Shown piece after piece: positions 41,741 through 50,367 of a stretch of DNA of 64,000 bases. A program made the translations under genes and the position numbers. The notes beneath the pieces were generated by a model. That model was not told the DNA's origin. It searched no databases and was given only the letters and a program-made list of their open reading frames with translations. Positions within the stretch are counted from its first letter, which is position 1; the number at the start of each line of letters is the position of its first letter. Origin of the DNA: Streptomyces sp. DH-12 (GTDB lineage: Bacteria; Actinomycetota; Actinomycetes; Streptomycetales; Streptomycetaceae); contig NZ_PPFB01000001.1 of NCBI RefSeq assembly GCF_002899455.1, positions 558,001 to 622,000 of the forward strand, given 5' to 3'.

Positions 41741-42820
41741 ATGGCTCTGAGAAGCAGACTGGTCTCTCTGGCAGCGGTACTGGCGACCCTCCTCGGAGGG
41801 CTCGGTCTCAGTTTCCTCTGGCAGAAGGACGCGCAGGCGCACGGCGTGGCGATGATGCCCGGCTCGCGCACCTATCTGTGCCAGCTGGACGCCATCACCG
41901 GCACCGGCGCACTCGACCCGACCAACCCCGCCTGCAGGGCCGCGCTGAACCAGAGCGGCGCCACGGCCCTCTACAACTGGTTCGCCGTCCTCGACTCCCA
42001 GGCCGGCGGGCGCGGTCCGGGCTATGTCCCGGACGGCACGCTGTGCAGCGCGGGCGACCGGTCCCCCTACGACTTCTCCGCCTACAACGCGGCCCGTGCC
42101 GACTGGCCGCGCACGCACCTGACGTCCGGCGCGACGATCAAGGTGCAGTACAGCAACTGGGCCGCGCACCCGGGCGACTTCCGGGTGTACATCACCAAGC
42201 CCGGCTGGTCGCCCACCTCTCAGCTGAAGTGGAACGACCTGGAGCTGATCCAGACCGTCACCGACCCGCCCCAGCAGGGTTCCCCGGGCACCAACGGGGG
42301 CCACTACCACTGGAACCTGAAGCTGCCCTCCGGCCGCTCCGGTGACGCGCTGATCTTCATGCAGTGGGTGCGGTCGGACAGCCAGGAGAACTTCTTCTCC
42401 TGCTCCGACGTGGTCTTCGACGGCGGCAACGGCGAGGTGACCGGCATCCGCGGCTCGGGCGGCGGCCCGGGCACGGACCCGACCCCCGACCCGAGCGACC
42501 CGCCGCACACCGGTGAGTGCATGGCCGTCTACAGCGTGACGAACTCCTGGAACGGCGGTTTCCAGGGCTCCGTCGAGGTGATGAACCACGGCACGTCCCC
42601 GCTCAACGGCTGGGCCGTGCGGTGGAAGCCCGGGCAGGGCACCACGATCGGCAGTGCCTGGAACGGCACCCTCAGCACCGGGTCCGACGGCACGGTGACG
42701 GTGCGGAACGCCGCCCACAACAGGGTGATCAATCCCGACGGGAGCGTGACGTTCGGCTTCACGGCCACGTCGACCGGCAACAACTTCCCGGTGGGCACGA
42801 TCGGTTGCGTCAATCCGTAG
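41741..42820 (+). CDS. AA10 lytic polysaccharide monooxygenase with CBM2
   Basis: A 359-residue secreted copper enzyme that breaks crystalline cellulose oxidatively. Signal cleavage after DAQA exposes His34 (HGVAMMPGSRTYLC), which forms the histidine brace with His143 in NWAAHPGDFRVY. Phe218 (QENFFSC) sits at the axial copper position of cellulose-active members. An Asp/Pro-rich linker (about 240-257) precedes a CBM2 (about 260-359; CMAVYSVTNSWNGGFQGSVE). The layout matches CelS2-type C1-oxidising LPMOs, which act together with a GH12 partner gene as here. Confidence 0.95.
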   Translation: MALRSRLVSLAAVLATLLGGLGLSFLWQKDAQAHGVAMMPGSRTYLCQLDAITGTGALDPTNPACRAALNQSGATALYNWFAVLDSQAGGRGPGYVPDGTLCSAGDRSPYDFSAYNAARADWPRTHLTSGATIKVQYSNWAAHPGDFRVYITKPGWSPTSQLKWNDLELIQTVTDPPQQGSPGTNGGHYHWNLKLPSGRSGDALIFMQWVRSDSQENFFSCSDVVFDGGNGEVTGIRGSGGGPGTDPTPDPSDPPHTGECMAVYSVTNSWNGGFQGSVEVMNHGTSPLNGWAVRWKPGQGTTIGSAWNGTLSTGSDGTVTVRNAAHNRVINPDGSVTFGFTATSTGNNFPVGTIGCVNP

Positions 42821-42827
42821 CGCCCCC

Positions 42828-42852
42828 CCGTTCCTCTCGGGTGAGGAACGGG
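42828..42852 (+). terminator. Intrinsic terminator after LPMO
   Basis: CCCGTTCCTC (42828-42837) pairs perfectly with GAGGAACGGG (42843-42852), 5-nt loop, 8 bp past the LPMO stop. Confidence 0.75.
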
Positions 42853-42867
42853 TGACCGGTCCCGGTC

Positions 42868-42913
42868 CGATGCGCCGTGCTCCCCTCCCCACGGAGGGGA
42901 GCACGGCGCATCG
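42868..42913. terminator. Very strong hairpin terminator
   Basis: A 21-bp perfect stem (42868-42888 with 42893-42913) with a 4-nt loop CCAC. It is the second of two hairpins after the LPMO gene and insulates it from the HxlR gene at 43010. Confidence 0.9.
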
Positions 42914-42972
42914 TCGTTCCCGGGTCCACTCCGCCGGCGCCGGGTCCCCCCACGACGGAAACGCGGACTTCC

Positions 42973-42993
42973 TGAGTAGCTGTTTGCAACTCA
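42973..42993. promoter_or_regulatory. Inverted repeat upstream of HxlR gene
   Basis: TGAGT (42973-42977) and ACTCA (42989-42993) flank an 11-bp A/T-richer centre with TTTGCA, 17 bp before the HxlR start. Likely autoregulatory operator, with TACACT at 42999-43004 as a possible -10. Confidence 0.5.
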
Positions 42994-43009
42994 CCGGTAC
43001 ACTGGCCGC

Positions 43010-43486
43010 ATGGCCAAGACGCTCGGCAAGGACGCGACCTGCTCCATCGCGCGGAGTCTCCAGGTGCTCGGGGACTCCTGGACGCTGCTGATCGTGCGCG
43101 AGGCGATGCTGGCGGGCTCGACGCGCTTCCAGGAGTTCCGGGAGGCGCTGGGCATCGCGCCGAACATCCTGACCAAACGCCTGGCGTTCCTGGTCGACGA
43201 GGGGCTGATGGAGCGGCGCGGTTACCGGGAGCCCGGCGAGCGGGCCCGCGAGGAGTACGTGCTGACGGAGGCCGGGCACGGCCTGACCACGGTGATCGCG
43301 GCGCTGGCGACCTGGGGGCGGACCCACCGCCCGCACCCGGAGGGGACGTCGCCCGAGTTCGCCCTGCCGGACTCGGGCGCCACGGCCCGGCTGGCCTTCG
43401 TCACCGACGACGGGGAGCGGGTGCGGCCGGAGCAGCTCACGGCGCACCGCCGGCCCGACACGGCGCTGGACGCCGGGGCGGTGTGA
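43010..43486 (+). CDS. HxlR family transcriptional regulator
   Basis: A 158-residue regulator. An N-terminal cysteine in CSIARSLQVLGDSWTLLIVR is the position used for redox or electrophile sensing in some HxlR proteins. The helix-turn-helix follows (TRFQEFREALGIAPNILTKR) with the wing (REEYVLTEAGHGLTTVI). The last 40 residues are polar and variable. No divergent partner is present; the next gene is 410 bp downstream, so the target is unclear. Confidence 0.9.
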   Translation: MAKTLGKDATCSIARSLQVLGDSWTLLIVREAMLAGSTRFQEFREALGIAPNILTKRLAFLVDEGLMERRGYREPGERAREEYVLTEAGHGLTTVIAALATWGRTHRPHPEGTSPEFALPDSGATARLAFVTDDGERVRPEQLTAHRRPDTALDAGAV

Positions 43487-43807
43487 CCGGGGCGGCGGTG
43501 CGACCGGCGCGGCCCGCACGGGCGGACCCCGTACGAGGCGACCGGCGGCCCGGAGACCGACGGGCTCGCCGACCCGGTGCGGCGGGCGCGTCCCCGGCCG
43601 ACGGTCACCGCGACCGCCGCCCGCCCCGCCGACGCGCCGCGCTCCGCTCCCCCGGCCGCCGGTGCGGTGCGCTGCCCGGCGCGCCCGGCCCCGGGGAACC
43701 GCCCGAGCGCGCCGGAGCGTCGGCCGCCGGGACCGAAGACGCCGACGTGCGGGAGCCGGCCGAGGCGATCCCGGGGCGGACCGGCCGGACCGATCGCCCC
43801 CGGACCG
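43487..43807. other. Intergenic stretch without confident gene
   Basis: About 320 bp. A 121-residue frame (GTG at 43483) is open but Arg/Pro/Ala-biased, without a family signal. Nothing else recognised until the promoter at 43808. Confidence 0.5.
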
Positions 43808-43846
43808 TTGACTCATCCTTACGCACGGGTAAGTTGACTCCTGAGT
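43808..43846 (+). promoter_or_regulatory. Promoter and palindromes of acyl-CoA synthetase gene
   Basis: TTGACT (43808-43813) with TAAGTT (43830-43835), 16-bp spacing. CTTAC/GTAAG (43818-43833) is an inverted repeat over the -10, and ACTCCTGAGT (43837-43846) is a second short palindrome. This suggests repression by a TetR/FadR-like protein encoded elsewhere. Confidence 0.5.
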
Positions 43847-43896
43847 AAGTAAGTACGGAGAGCCAGCACGACAGTCAGCCGCGACCGGGAGCCGTC

Positions 43897-45813
43897 ATGG
43901 GCGTACGCAGGGATCTGAAACGGGCGAAACGACGGGCCGATCTGGCGGGCCGCAGCCGGGTGGAGACCGTGAAGGACCGGCGCGGGGCCGTCCGCGAGGT
44001 CCGCACGGAGGTCCTGGCCGCGCCTCCCGCCGCGGGCACCCCCGCCGACGTCCCGTTCACCAACGCGGACGAGGCGCCCGACGCGGTCGTGCTGCGCCGC
44101 GAGGAGCGGGGGGTGTGGCGGCCGGTCACGGCGGCGGCCTTCGCCGCGGAGGTCACCGCCGTGGCCAAGGGCCTGATCGCCGCCGGTCTGGAGCCGGGCG
44201 ACCGGGTCGCCGTGATGTCCCGCACCCGCTACGAGTGGACGCTCCTGGACTTCGCGATCTGGGCGGCCGGCGGGCAGACCGTGCCGGTGTACCCCACCTC
44301 CTCGGCGGACCAGGTGGAGTGGATCGTCCGGGACTCCGGCGCCCGGCACGTCGTCACCGAGACCCCGGGCAACTCCGCCGCGGTCCGCACCGGCACCGCC
44401 GCCCTCCCCTCGCCGCCGCAGGTGTGGGAGCTGGACGCGGGCGCCGTGGACGACCTCGTCGCACGCGGCCGGGACGTCCCGGACGAGGAGGTCACCAAGC
44501 GGCGCACCGCCCTCACCGCCGACACGGTGGCGACCGTCTGCTACACCTCCGGCACCACCGGACGCCCCAAGGGCTGCGTGCTCACCCACGGCAACCTGTA
44601 CGCCGAGTCCGCGAACACGGTCGAGCTGCTGCACCCCGTCTTCAAGGCGGTCACCGGCCAGGTCGCCTCGACGCTGCTGTTCCTGCCGCTCGCTCACATC
44701 CTGGGCCGCACCCTGCAGATCTCCTGCCTGATGGCCCGCATCGAGACGGGGCACTGCCCGAGCATCAAGCCGGACGAACTGCGGCCCGCGCTCAAGGCGT
44801 TCCGCCCCACGTTCGTGGTGGGCGTGCCCTACCTCTTCGAGAAGATCCACGACACCGGACGGGCCACGGCCGAGAAGATCGGCCGCGGCGCCTCCTTCGA
44901 GCGCGCCCACCGCGTCGCCGTCCGCTTCGGGCGGGCGCACCTCGACCGCTTCCTGGGCCACGGCAAGGGCCCCGGCCTCCGCCTGTACGCCGCGTGGGCC
45001 CTGTACGACCTGCTGGTCTACCGCCGGGTCCGCAAGGAGCTCGGCGGGCGTCTGCGCTACGCCATCAGCGGCGGCTCCCCGCTGGAGAAGGACCTCAACC
45101 TGTTCTTCTACGCGGCCGGCGTGATGATCTACGAGGGCTACGGCCTGACCGAGACCACCGCCGCCGCCACCGTCGTCCCCCCGCTGGGCCCGCGCCCCGG
45201 CACGGTCGGCCGGCCGGTCCCCGGCACCGCGGTGCGCGTCGCCGACGACGGCGAGGTGCTCGTCAGGGGCGGCATCGTCTTCACGTCGTACTGGAACAAC
45301 CCGGAGGCCACCGAAGAGGCGCTGCGCGACGGCTGGTTCGCCACCGGGGACCTCGGCTCCCTCGACCAGGACGGCTATCTGACCATCACCGGCCGCAAGA
45401 AGGACATCATCGTCACCTCCGGCGGCAAGAACGTCTCCCCCGCCGTCCTGGAGGACCGGCTGCGCAGCCGCCCGCCGGTCGGGCAGTGCCTCGTCGTCGG
45501 CGACAACCGGCCCTTCGTGGCCGCGCTGATCACCCTGGACCCGGAGACGGTCGCCCACTGGCTGTCGGTGCGCGGGATGCCCGCCGACACCCCGATGTCC
45601 GAGGTGATCCGCGACCCGCGCATGCGCGCCGACGTGCAGAAGGCGGTGGACTACGCCAACGAGGCCGTCTCCCGCGCCGAGTCCATCCGCGCGTTCACCC
45701 TCGTCGAGGGCGAGTTCACCGAGGAGAACGGCCTGCTCACCCCGTCGCTGAAGGTCAAGCGGCAGGCGGCGCAGGAGGCGTACGCGAAGGAGATCGCCGC
45801 GCTGTACGCCTGA
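43897..45813 (+). CDS. Long-chain fatty acid-CoA ligase (AMP-forming)
   Basis: A 638-residue acyl-adenylate-forming enzyme of the FadD15-like group. P-loop motif CYTSGTTGRPKGCVLTHGNL, LFLPLAHILGRTLQ, and GYGLTETTAAATVVPPLG are followed by the ADP/AMP motif DGWFATGDLGSLDQDGYLTI and TGRKKDIIVTSGGKNVSP. The C-terminal Lys is in SLKVKRQAAQEAY. It makes acyl-CoA from fatty acid, ATP and CoA, with likely membrane contact. Followed after 18 bp by a convergent GNAT gene. Confidence 0.94.
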   Translation: MGVRRDLKRAKRRADLAGRSRVETVKDRRGAVREVRTEVLAAPPAAGTPADVPFTNADEAPDAVVLRREERGVWRPVTAAAFAAEVTAVAKGLIAAGLEPGDRVAVMSRTRYEWTLLDFAIWAAGGQTVPVYPTSSADQVEWIVRDSGARHVVTETPGNSAAVRTGTAALPSPPQVWELDAGAVDDLVARGRDVPDEEVTKRRTALTADTVATVCYTSGTTGRPKGCVLTHGNLYAESANTVELLHPVFKAVTGQVASTLLFLPLAHILGRTLQISCLMARIETGHCPSIKPDELRPALKAFRPTFVVGVPYLFEKIHDTGRATAEKIGRGASFERAHRVAVRFGRAHLDRFLGHGKGPGLRLYAAWALYDLLVYRRVRKELGGRLRYAISGGSPLEKDLNLFFYAAGVMIYEGYGLTETTAAATVVPPLGPRPGTVGRPVPGTAVRVADDGEVLVRGGIVFTSYWNNPEATEEALRDGWFATGDLGSLDQDGYLTITGRKKDIIVTSGGKNVSPAVLEDRLRSRPPVGQCLVVGDNRPFVAALITLDPETVAHWLSVRGMPADTPMSEVIRDPRMRADVQKAVDYANEAVSRAESIRAFTLVEGEFTEENGLLTPSLKVKRQAAQEAYAKEIAALYA

Positions 45814-45831
45814 GCCGGGCCGCCCGTGCCG

Positions 45832-46404
45832 TCAGCGCAGGTCGAGCCGCATCAGCACGCGGGGATGGCCGGCCAGCACCGAGGTGGTGTCGGCGGCATG
45901 GGTGAAGCCGGCCCGCTCGAAGTTCTTGCGGAGCCCGGGGTAGGCCATGGTGAGGTCGGCGCGGGCGTCGCCGTTGTCGAGGGGGTACGCCTCGACGGCG
46001 GGGGCGCCCTGCGCGCGGGCGTACTCGACGGCGCCGGCGATCAGGGCGTGCGAGAGGCCCCTGCCGCGGTGGCCGGGGCGGACCCGGATGCACCACAGCG
46101 ACCAGACCGGGAGGTCGTCGATGTGCGGGATCTTGCGGTTGCGGGCGAAGGAGGTGTCCGCGCGGGGTGCGACGGCGGCCCAGCCGACGGGCTCGCCGTC
46201 CTCGTGGGCGAGCACGCCGAGGGGGGTGCCGGAGCGCAGCAGCCCGGCGACGTGCTCCCCGCGGGCGGGGCCGCGCAGCTCACGGTTGAGCGCGGACGGG
46301 ATGCGGTAGCTCAGGCACCAGCAGACGTTCGCCTGCGGTGACTTGGGACCCAGCAGGGCACGGACGTCCTCGAACTCCGAGGCCGGACGGACTTCGACGG
46401 TCAT
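45832..46404 (-). CDS. GNAT family N-acetyltransferase
   Basis: A 190-residue acetyltransferase. CWCLSYRIPSALNRELRG near the N-terminus is characteristic of a YafP-like subgroup that often acts on small molecules. VWSLWCIRVRPGHRGRGLSH carries the acetyl-CoA pyrophosphate loop (RPGHRGRGLS), and AYPLDNGDARADLTMAYPGL marks the acceptor side. Substrate unknown. It follows the cysteine-desulfurase-like gene by 66 bp on the same strand. Confidence 0.9.
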   Translation of the reverse strand: MTVEVRPASEFEDVRALLGPKSPQANVCWCLSYRIPSALNRELRGPARGEHVAGLLRSGTPLGVLAHEDGEPVGWAAVAPRADTSFARNRKIPHIDDLPVWSLWCIRVRPGHRGRGLSHALIAGAVEYARAQGAPAVEAYPLDNGDARADLTMAYPGLRKNFERAGFTHAADTTSVLAGHPRVLMRLDLR

Positions 46405-46470
46405 GCGTCCACGATGGCACGTCCGGCCCGCCGGCGCCGCCGCGTCGCGGTGGGCCGGCGGGCCGCCGTG

Positions 46471-47697
46471 TCACCGGCCGTGCGCGGGCGGGGTCTCCTC
46501 CAGGAAGTCCGCCAGGCCGTCGAGCAGGCGGTCGACGTCCTCGTCGGAGGTGTAGCAGGCGAGGCCGACGCGCAGGCCGCCGGTGTCGCCGAGGCCCAGG
46601 TGGCGGGAGGCCTCCAGGGCGTAGAAGTGGCCGGAGGGCGCGTGGACGTTCCGCCCGGCGAGGAAGCGGTAGGCGTCCTCGGTGCGGCGGCCGTCGAGGG
46701 TGACCAGCAGGGTCGGGGTGCGGCGGGCCGCCCGGGAGTGGACGGTGACCCCGTCGAGGGCCGCCAGTCCCTTCTCGAGCCGGGCCCGCAGCCGCGCCTC
46801 GTGCTCCCCGATCGCCTCGTACGCCGCGCCGAGCCGGGCGCGGCGGTCGCCGTCGGTCCGCCCGGCGAGCCCGGCGAGGACGTCGACGGCCGCGCGGGTG
46901 CCGGCGAGGAGCTCGTAGGGCAGGGTGCCCAGCTCGAACCGCTCGGGCACCGCGTCGGAGGAGGGCAGCAGCTTGTCCGGGCGCAGGGTCTCCAGCAGCT
47001 CCGGAGCGGCGGCCAGCACACCGTGGTGCGGGCCGAGGAACTTGTACGGCGAGCAGACGAAGAAGTCCGCGCCGAGCGCCCGGACGTCGACCGGGGCGTG
47101 CGCCGTGTAGTGGACGCCGTCGACGTACAGCAGGGCGCCCGCCTCGTGGACCAGCCCCGCGATCTCGGCGACCGGGGGCATGGTGCCGATGAGGTTGGAG
47201 GCGGCGGTGACCGCGACCAGGCGGGTGCGGGGAGAGAGCTGGGCGCGGATGTGGCCGGCGGTGAGCTCTCCGGTGGCCGGGTCGAAGTCGGCGCGGCGGA
47301 CGGTGACTCCGGCCCGTTCGGCGGCCTGCGTCCAGGGGCGGATGTTGGCGTCGTGGTCGAGCCGGGTGACGACCACCTCGTCGCCCTCCGACCAGCCGGC
47401 GGCGAGGGTGCGGGCGACGTCGTAGGAGAGCTGGGTGGCGCTGCGGCCGAAGACGACGCCCGCCGGGTCGGCGCCGAGCAGGTCGGCCATGGCGCGGCGC
47501 GCCTCGACGACGAGGGTGTCGGCGTTGCGCTCGCCGGGCAGCAGGCCGCCCCGGTTGGACAGCGGCCGCGCGAGGGCGTCGGCGATCGCGTCGATGACGG
47601 GGCGCGGCGTCTGGGTGCCGCCGGGGCCGTCGAAGTGGGCGGTGCCGGCGGCCAGCGCGGGGATCGCGGCGCGCAGTGCGGTCAGGTCGTACGTCAC
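46471..47697 (-). CDS. Cysteine desulfurase-like PLP enzyme
   Basis: A 408-residue fold-type I aminotransferase-like protein (class V). AHFDGPGGTQTPRPVIDAIA and LSNRGGLLPGERNAD at the N-terminus match the TIGR01976-type subgroup. VYVDG-like LLYVDGVHYTAHAPVDVRAL and FFVCSPYKFLGPHHGV carry the PLP-binding Lys. The expected catalytic Cys loop (near residue 350) reads NVHAPSGHFYALEASRHLG, with no Cys, so desulfurase activity is doubtful and a lyase role is possible. Confidence 0.87.
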   Translation of the reverse strand: MTYDLTALRAAIPALAAGTAHFDGPGGTQTPRPVIDAIADALARPLSNRGGLLPGERNADTLVVEARRAMADLLGADPAGVVFGRSATQLSYDVARTLAAGWSEGDEVVVTRLDHDANIRPWTQAAERAGVTVRRADFDPATGELTAGHIRAQLSPRTRLVAVTAASNLIGTMPPVAEIAGLVHEAGALLYVDGVHYTAHAPVDVRALGADFFVCSPYKFLGPHHGVLAAAPELLETLRPDKLLPSSDAVPERFELGTLPYELLAGTRAAVDVLAGLAGRTDGDRRARLGAAYEAIGEHEARLRARLEKGLAALDGVTVHSRAARRTPTLLVTLDGRRTEDAYRFLAGRNVHAPSGHFYALEASRHLGLGDTGGLRVGLACYTSDEDVDRLLDGLADFLEETPPAHGR

Positions 47698-47725
47698 GGG
47701 GTCTTCCTGGAGGTCGGGAGGGCGG

Positions 47726-48889
47726 TCAGGCGGCGGGGGCGCCGGGCGCCGGGGACTGCGGCGCCGCGGGCCGCGGCGCCGGTGGCTCCGGTGCCGGCGA
47801 CTGCGGTGCCGGAGGCTGTGGTGCCGGCGGCTCTGTGAGCTGTTCGCGCAGGTAGTTCCAGACGACCGCGATGAGAGCGGCGACCGGCACGGCGAGCAGG
47901 CTGCCGACGATGCCGGCCAGGCTGCCGCCCAGCGTCACCGCCAGCAGGACGACCGCCGCGTGCAGGCCGAGACCGCGGCTCTGGATCATCGGCTGGAACA
48001 CGTTGCCCTCGAGCTGCTGCACGACGACGATGACCACCAGCACGAGCACCGCGTCCATCAGCCCGTTGGACACCAGCGCGATCAGCACGGCGACCAGGCC
48101 GGCGAACAGGGCGCCGACGATGGGCACGAACGCGGACACGAAGGTGAGCACCGAGAGCGGCAGGACCAGCGGCACGTCGAGGATCCACAGGCCGAGACCG
48201 ATCAGCACGGCGTCGATGAGACCGACGAGCGCCTGCGACCGCACGAACGCGCCGAGGGTGTTCCAGCAGCGCGCGGCGACGGCCGGCACGTCGGTGGCGA
48301 GCCGGCCGGGGAGCTGGCGGCGCAGCCACGGCAGGAAACGCGGGCCGTCCTTCAGGAAGAAGAACATCAGGAAGAGCGCCAGGACGGCGGTGACGACGCC
48401 GCTGAAGACGGTGCTCACCCCCGTGACGGCGGTGGTCGCGATGGACCCGGCGCTGTCCTGGAGACGGGCGGTCGCGGCGTCGAAGGCGCCCGCGATCTGG
48501 GCGTCGTCGATGTTCAGCGGCGGGCCCTCGGCCCACTCGCGCAGCTTCTGCACGCCCTGGACGACACCGTCGCCGAGTTCACCGGCCTCCGACGCGACGG
48601 GCACCGCGATGAGCGCCACGGTGCCCGTGGCGACCAGCAGGAACAGCACGGTCACCAGGGACGCGGCGACCGCCGGGCGCAGACCGCGCCGGCGCAGCCA
48701 GTGGGCCGGGGGCCAGGTGAGCGTGGTGAGCAGCAGGCCGACTATCAGGGGCCAGACCACGGACCACATCCGGCCCAGCAGCCAGAGGGCCACCCCGGTC
48801 GCCACCAGGACCAGCAGCAGTTCCCCCGAGATGCGCGCCGAGGTTCTCAGCGCGGCGCGGGTTTTCCCCGCGTTCAACGTGGCAGACAT
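47726..48889 (-). CDS. AI-2E/PerM family permease
   Basis: A 387-residue inner-membrane protein of the AI-2E transporter (PerM/TqsA) family. About eight hydrophobic segments are visible. LLVLVATGVALWLLGRMWSV opens the first; LFLMFFFLKDGPRFLPWLRR and GALFAGLVAVLIALVSNGLM are typical. The C-terminal 40 residues are a Pro/Ala-rich repeat tail. Substrate may be a signalling molecule, an ion or nothing known. No partner gene is evident. Confidence 0.9.
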   Translation of the reverse strand: MSATLNAGKTRAALRTSARISGELLLVLVATGVALWLLGRMWSVVWPLIVGLLLTTLTWPPAHWLRRRGLRPAVAASLVTVLFLLVATGTVALIAVPVASEAGELGDGVVQGVQKLREWAEGPPLNIDDAQIAGAFDAATARLQDSAGSIATTAVTGVSTVFSGVVTAVLALFLMFFFLKDGPRFLPWLRRQLPGRLATDVPAVAARCWNTLGAFVRSQALVGLIDAVLIGLGLWILDVPLVLPLSVLTFVSAFVPIVGALFAGLVAVLIALVSNGLMDAVLVLVVIVVVQQLEGNVFQPMIQSRGLGLHAAVVLLAVTLGGSLAGIVGSLLAVPVAALIAVVWNYLREQLTEPPAPQPPAPQSPAPEPPAPRPAAPQSPAPGAPAA

Positions 48890-48969
48890 GGTGGCACCCT
48901 ATGGTGCCCGGGGGGCCGTGGTGATCGCGGGACACAACAGGCGTGTGCCGGCGGGGCGTCGGGTGCGTC

Positions 48970-48999
48970 CGCCCCCGGCCGGCGGACCGGCCGGGGGCG
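48970..48999 (-). terminator. Intrinsic terminator after GH64 gene
   Basis: GCCCCCGGCC (48971-48980) pairs with GGCCGGGGGC (48989-48998). It lies 15 bp past the GH64 stop on the minus strand. Confidence 0.7.
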
Positions 49000-49013
49000 G
49001 TGCGCGGGAACGG

Positions 49014-50219
49014 TCAGTCGAACGGGGCGAGCGTCAGGAACGCCTGGCGCGGAGCGCCGTCGTGGACGAGCGACTCGTGGTGGCCGACGTCGTCGAAGGC
49101 GAAGCCGTACGCCTTCCCGTCGACCATGTGCGCGTGGATGATCCGCGCGTAGTGGTTGGTGACCGGCTCCTGGTAGAAGCCGGCCGCGCTCCGGTCGGGC
49201 TGGTGGGGGTTGGCGAGCAGGGTGGTGCGGTGGAAGCCCGCGCACAGGGTGCGCGAGATGGGGCCGCGCACCTGGTCGTTGGGCGCGTCGAGGAGCCGGT
49301 GGCAGCCGAAGACGGACGAGGCGTCCGGCTTCTGGAAGGTGGTGACGACGTTGCCGGAGCCGTCGGTGAACCGCAGGACGCCTCCGGAGACCCGGCCGGT
49401 GTACCGGACGTCGGGGCGGTCGGCGAAGGGCGTGACGACCAGGTCCGTGCGGGTGTACTTGTCCCAGACCCGGTTGACGTAGTCGTCCGTGATCGAGGCC
49501 GGGAGGGCGCCGGTCTCCACCCCGTACAGCGGGGACAGGGCGCGCAGCACGGTGCCGTCGGAGCGGGTCTGGATGAGGTTGGCCCAGCCGCCGGGCTGTC
49601 CTCTGAGGGCGTTGAACACGCCGCGGTAGCCGCCGGGCCGCAGCTTGCCGGTGCTCAGCGTGGTGCCGTCGCCGCGCTGCACGCCCACCGTGTAGGGCGC
49701 GGAGAACATGTCGACCTGGGTGCTGTTGATCCACAGTCCGTCGTTGTTGAACGTGTACTCGGACCAGTTGAAGAGGATGTCGCGGTGGGGGTCCGTGGGG
49801 TTCTGCACGGCGGGCTGCACGAGGCCGCCGGTGGTCAGCCGGAACTCCATCTTGCGGCCGTAGGAGAAGTAGATCCGGCCGGAGAGCCTGGGGACCTGGA
49901 TGGTCGTGGACCGGCCGGGCGCCGGGCCCGGTATGGAGGCGTCGGGTGCGGGTGTCGGCGGGTTGCCGCCGGCGGGCCAGGGGTGGAAGGCGCCGCTCGC
50001 GTCCGCCCAGCCCTGCCGGCCGGACGACAGCTCGGTGCCGAGGTTGTAGATGTGGACCGGCTCCGCGCGGCCCGAGGTGTTGGTGATGGTCAGCGGGACG
50101 GTGGCCGGGACCGCGGCGTGCGCGGGGGACGGGACCCCGGCGGCGAGCCAGGACCCGCCGAGTGCGGTGGCGATGCCCAGCGCCACCGCCGTGATCCGGC
50201 GTCTGAGGGTGCGCAGCAT
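49014..50219 (-). CDS. GH64 endo-beta-1,3-glucanase, secreted
   Basis: A 401-residue exported enzyme of the laminaripentaose-producing GH64 family. The signal peptide ends at SPAHA (about residue 35). The GH64 domain shows VPLTITNTSGRAEPVHIYNL, GRIYFSYGRKMEFRL, WSEYTFNNDGLWINSTQVDM with catalytic acidic residues, then APNDQVRGPISRTLCAGFHR. No carbohydrate-binding module is visible. It attacks fungal wall or callose beta-1,3-glucan. ATG at 50219; a longer frame would include the operator at 50255-50270. Confidence 0.92.
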   Translation of the reverse strand: MLRTLRRRITAVALGIATALGGSWLAAGVPSPAHAAVPATVPLTITNTSGRAEPVHIYNLGTELSSGRQGWADASGAFHPWPAGGNPPTPAPDASIPGPAPGRSTTIQVPRLSGRIYFSYGRKMEFRLTTGGLVQPAVQNPTDPHRDILFNWSEYTFNNDGLWINSTQVDMFSAPYTVGVQRGDGTTLSTGKLRPGGYRGVFNALRGQPGGWANLIQTRSDGTVLRALSPLYGVETGALPASITDDYVNRVWDKYTRTDLVVTPFADRPDVRYTGRVSGGVLRFTDGSGNVVTTFQKPDASSVFGCHRLLDAPNDQVRGPISRTLCAGFHRTTLLANPHQPDRSAAGFYQEPVTNHYARIIHAHMVDGKAYGFAFDDVGHHESLVHDGAPRQAFLTLAPFD

Positions 50220-50254
50220 GCTCGTTCTCCGTTCGACAGTGGCCGAGAACCGTT

Positions 50255-50270
50255 GTGAGAGCGCTCTCAC
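50255..50270. promoter_or_regulatory. LacI-type palindrome upstream of GH64 gene
   Basis: GTGAGAGCGCTCTCAC is a perfect 16-bp palindrome, 36 bp before the GH64 ATG. It keeps the central AGCGCT shared with the CebR and GAAGCGCTTC boxes but differs in its flanks, so a distinct LacI-type protein is expected. Confidence 0.8.
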
Positions 50271-50367
50271 CGAGAGTTGCGCGTTGGTATGGACCTGTCA
50301 ATGGTGGGGGCGACCGTGCGGGAGCCGGAGGTTCCGCACGCTCTCGCGGCCCGCCGGAGGCAGCGGC

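Noticed and set aside
43483..43848. Open frame of 121 codons after the HxlR gene
   Set aside because: Strong Arg/Pro/Ala bias, no ribosome site and no family; more likely intergenic.
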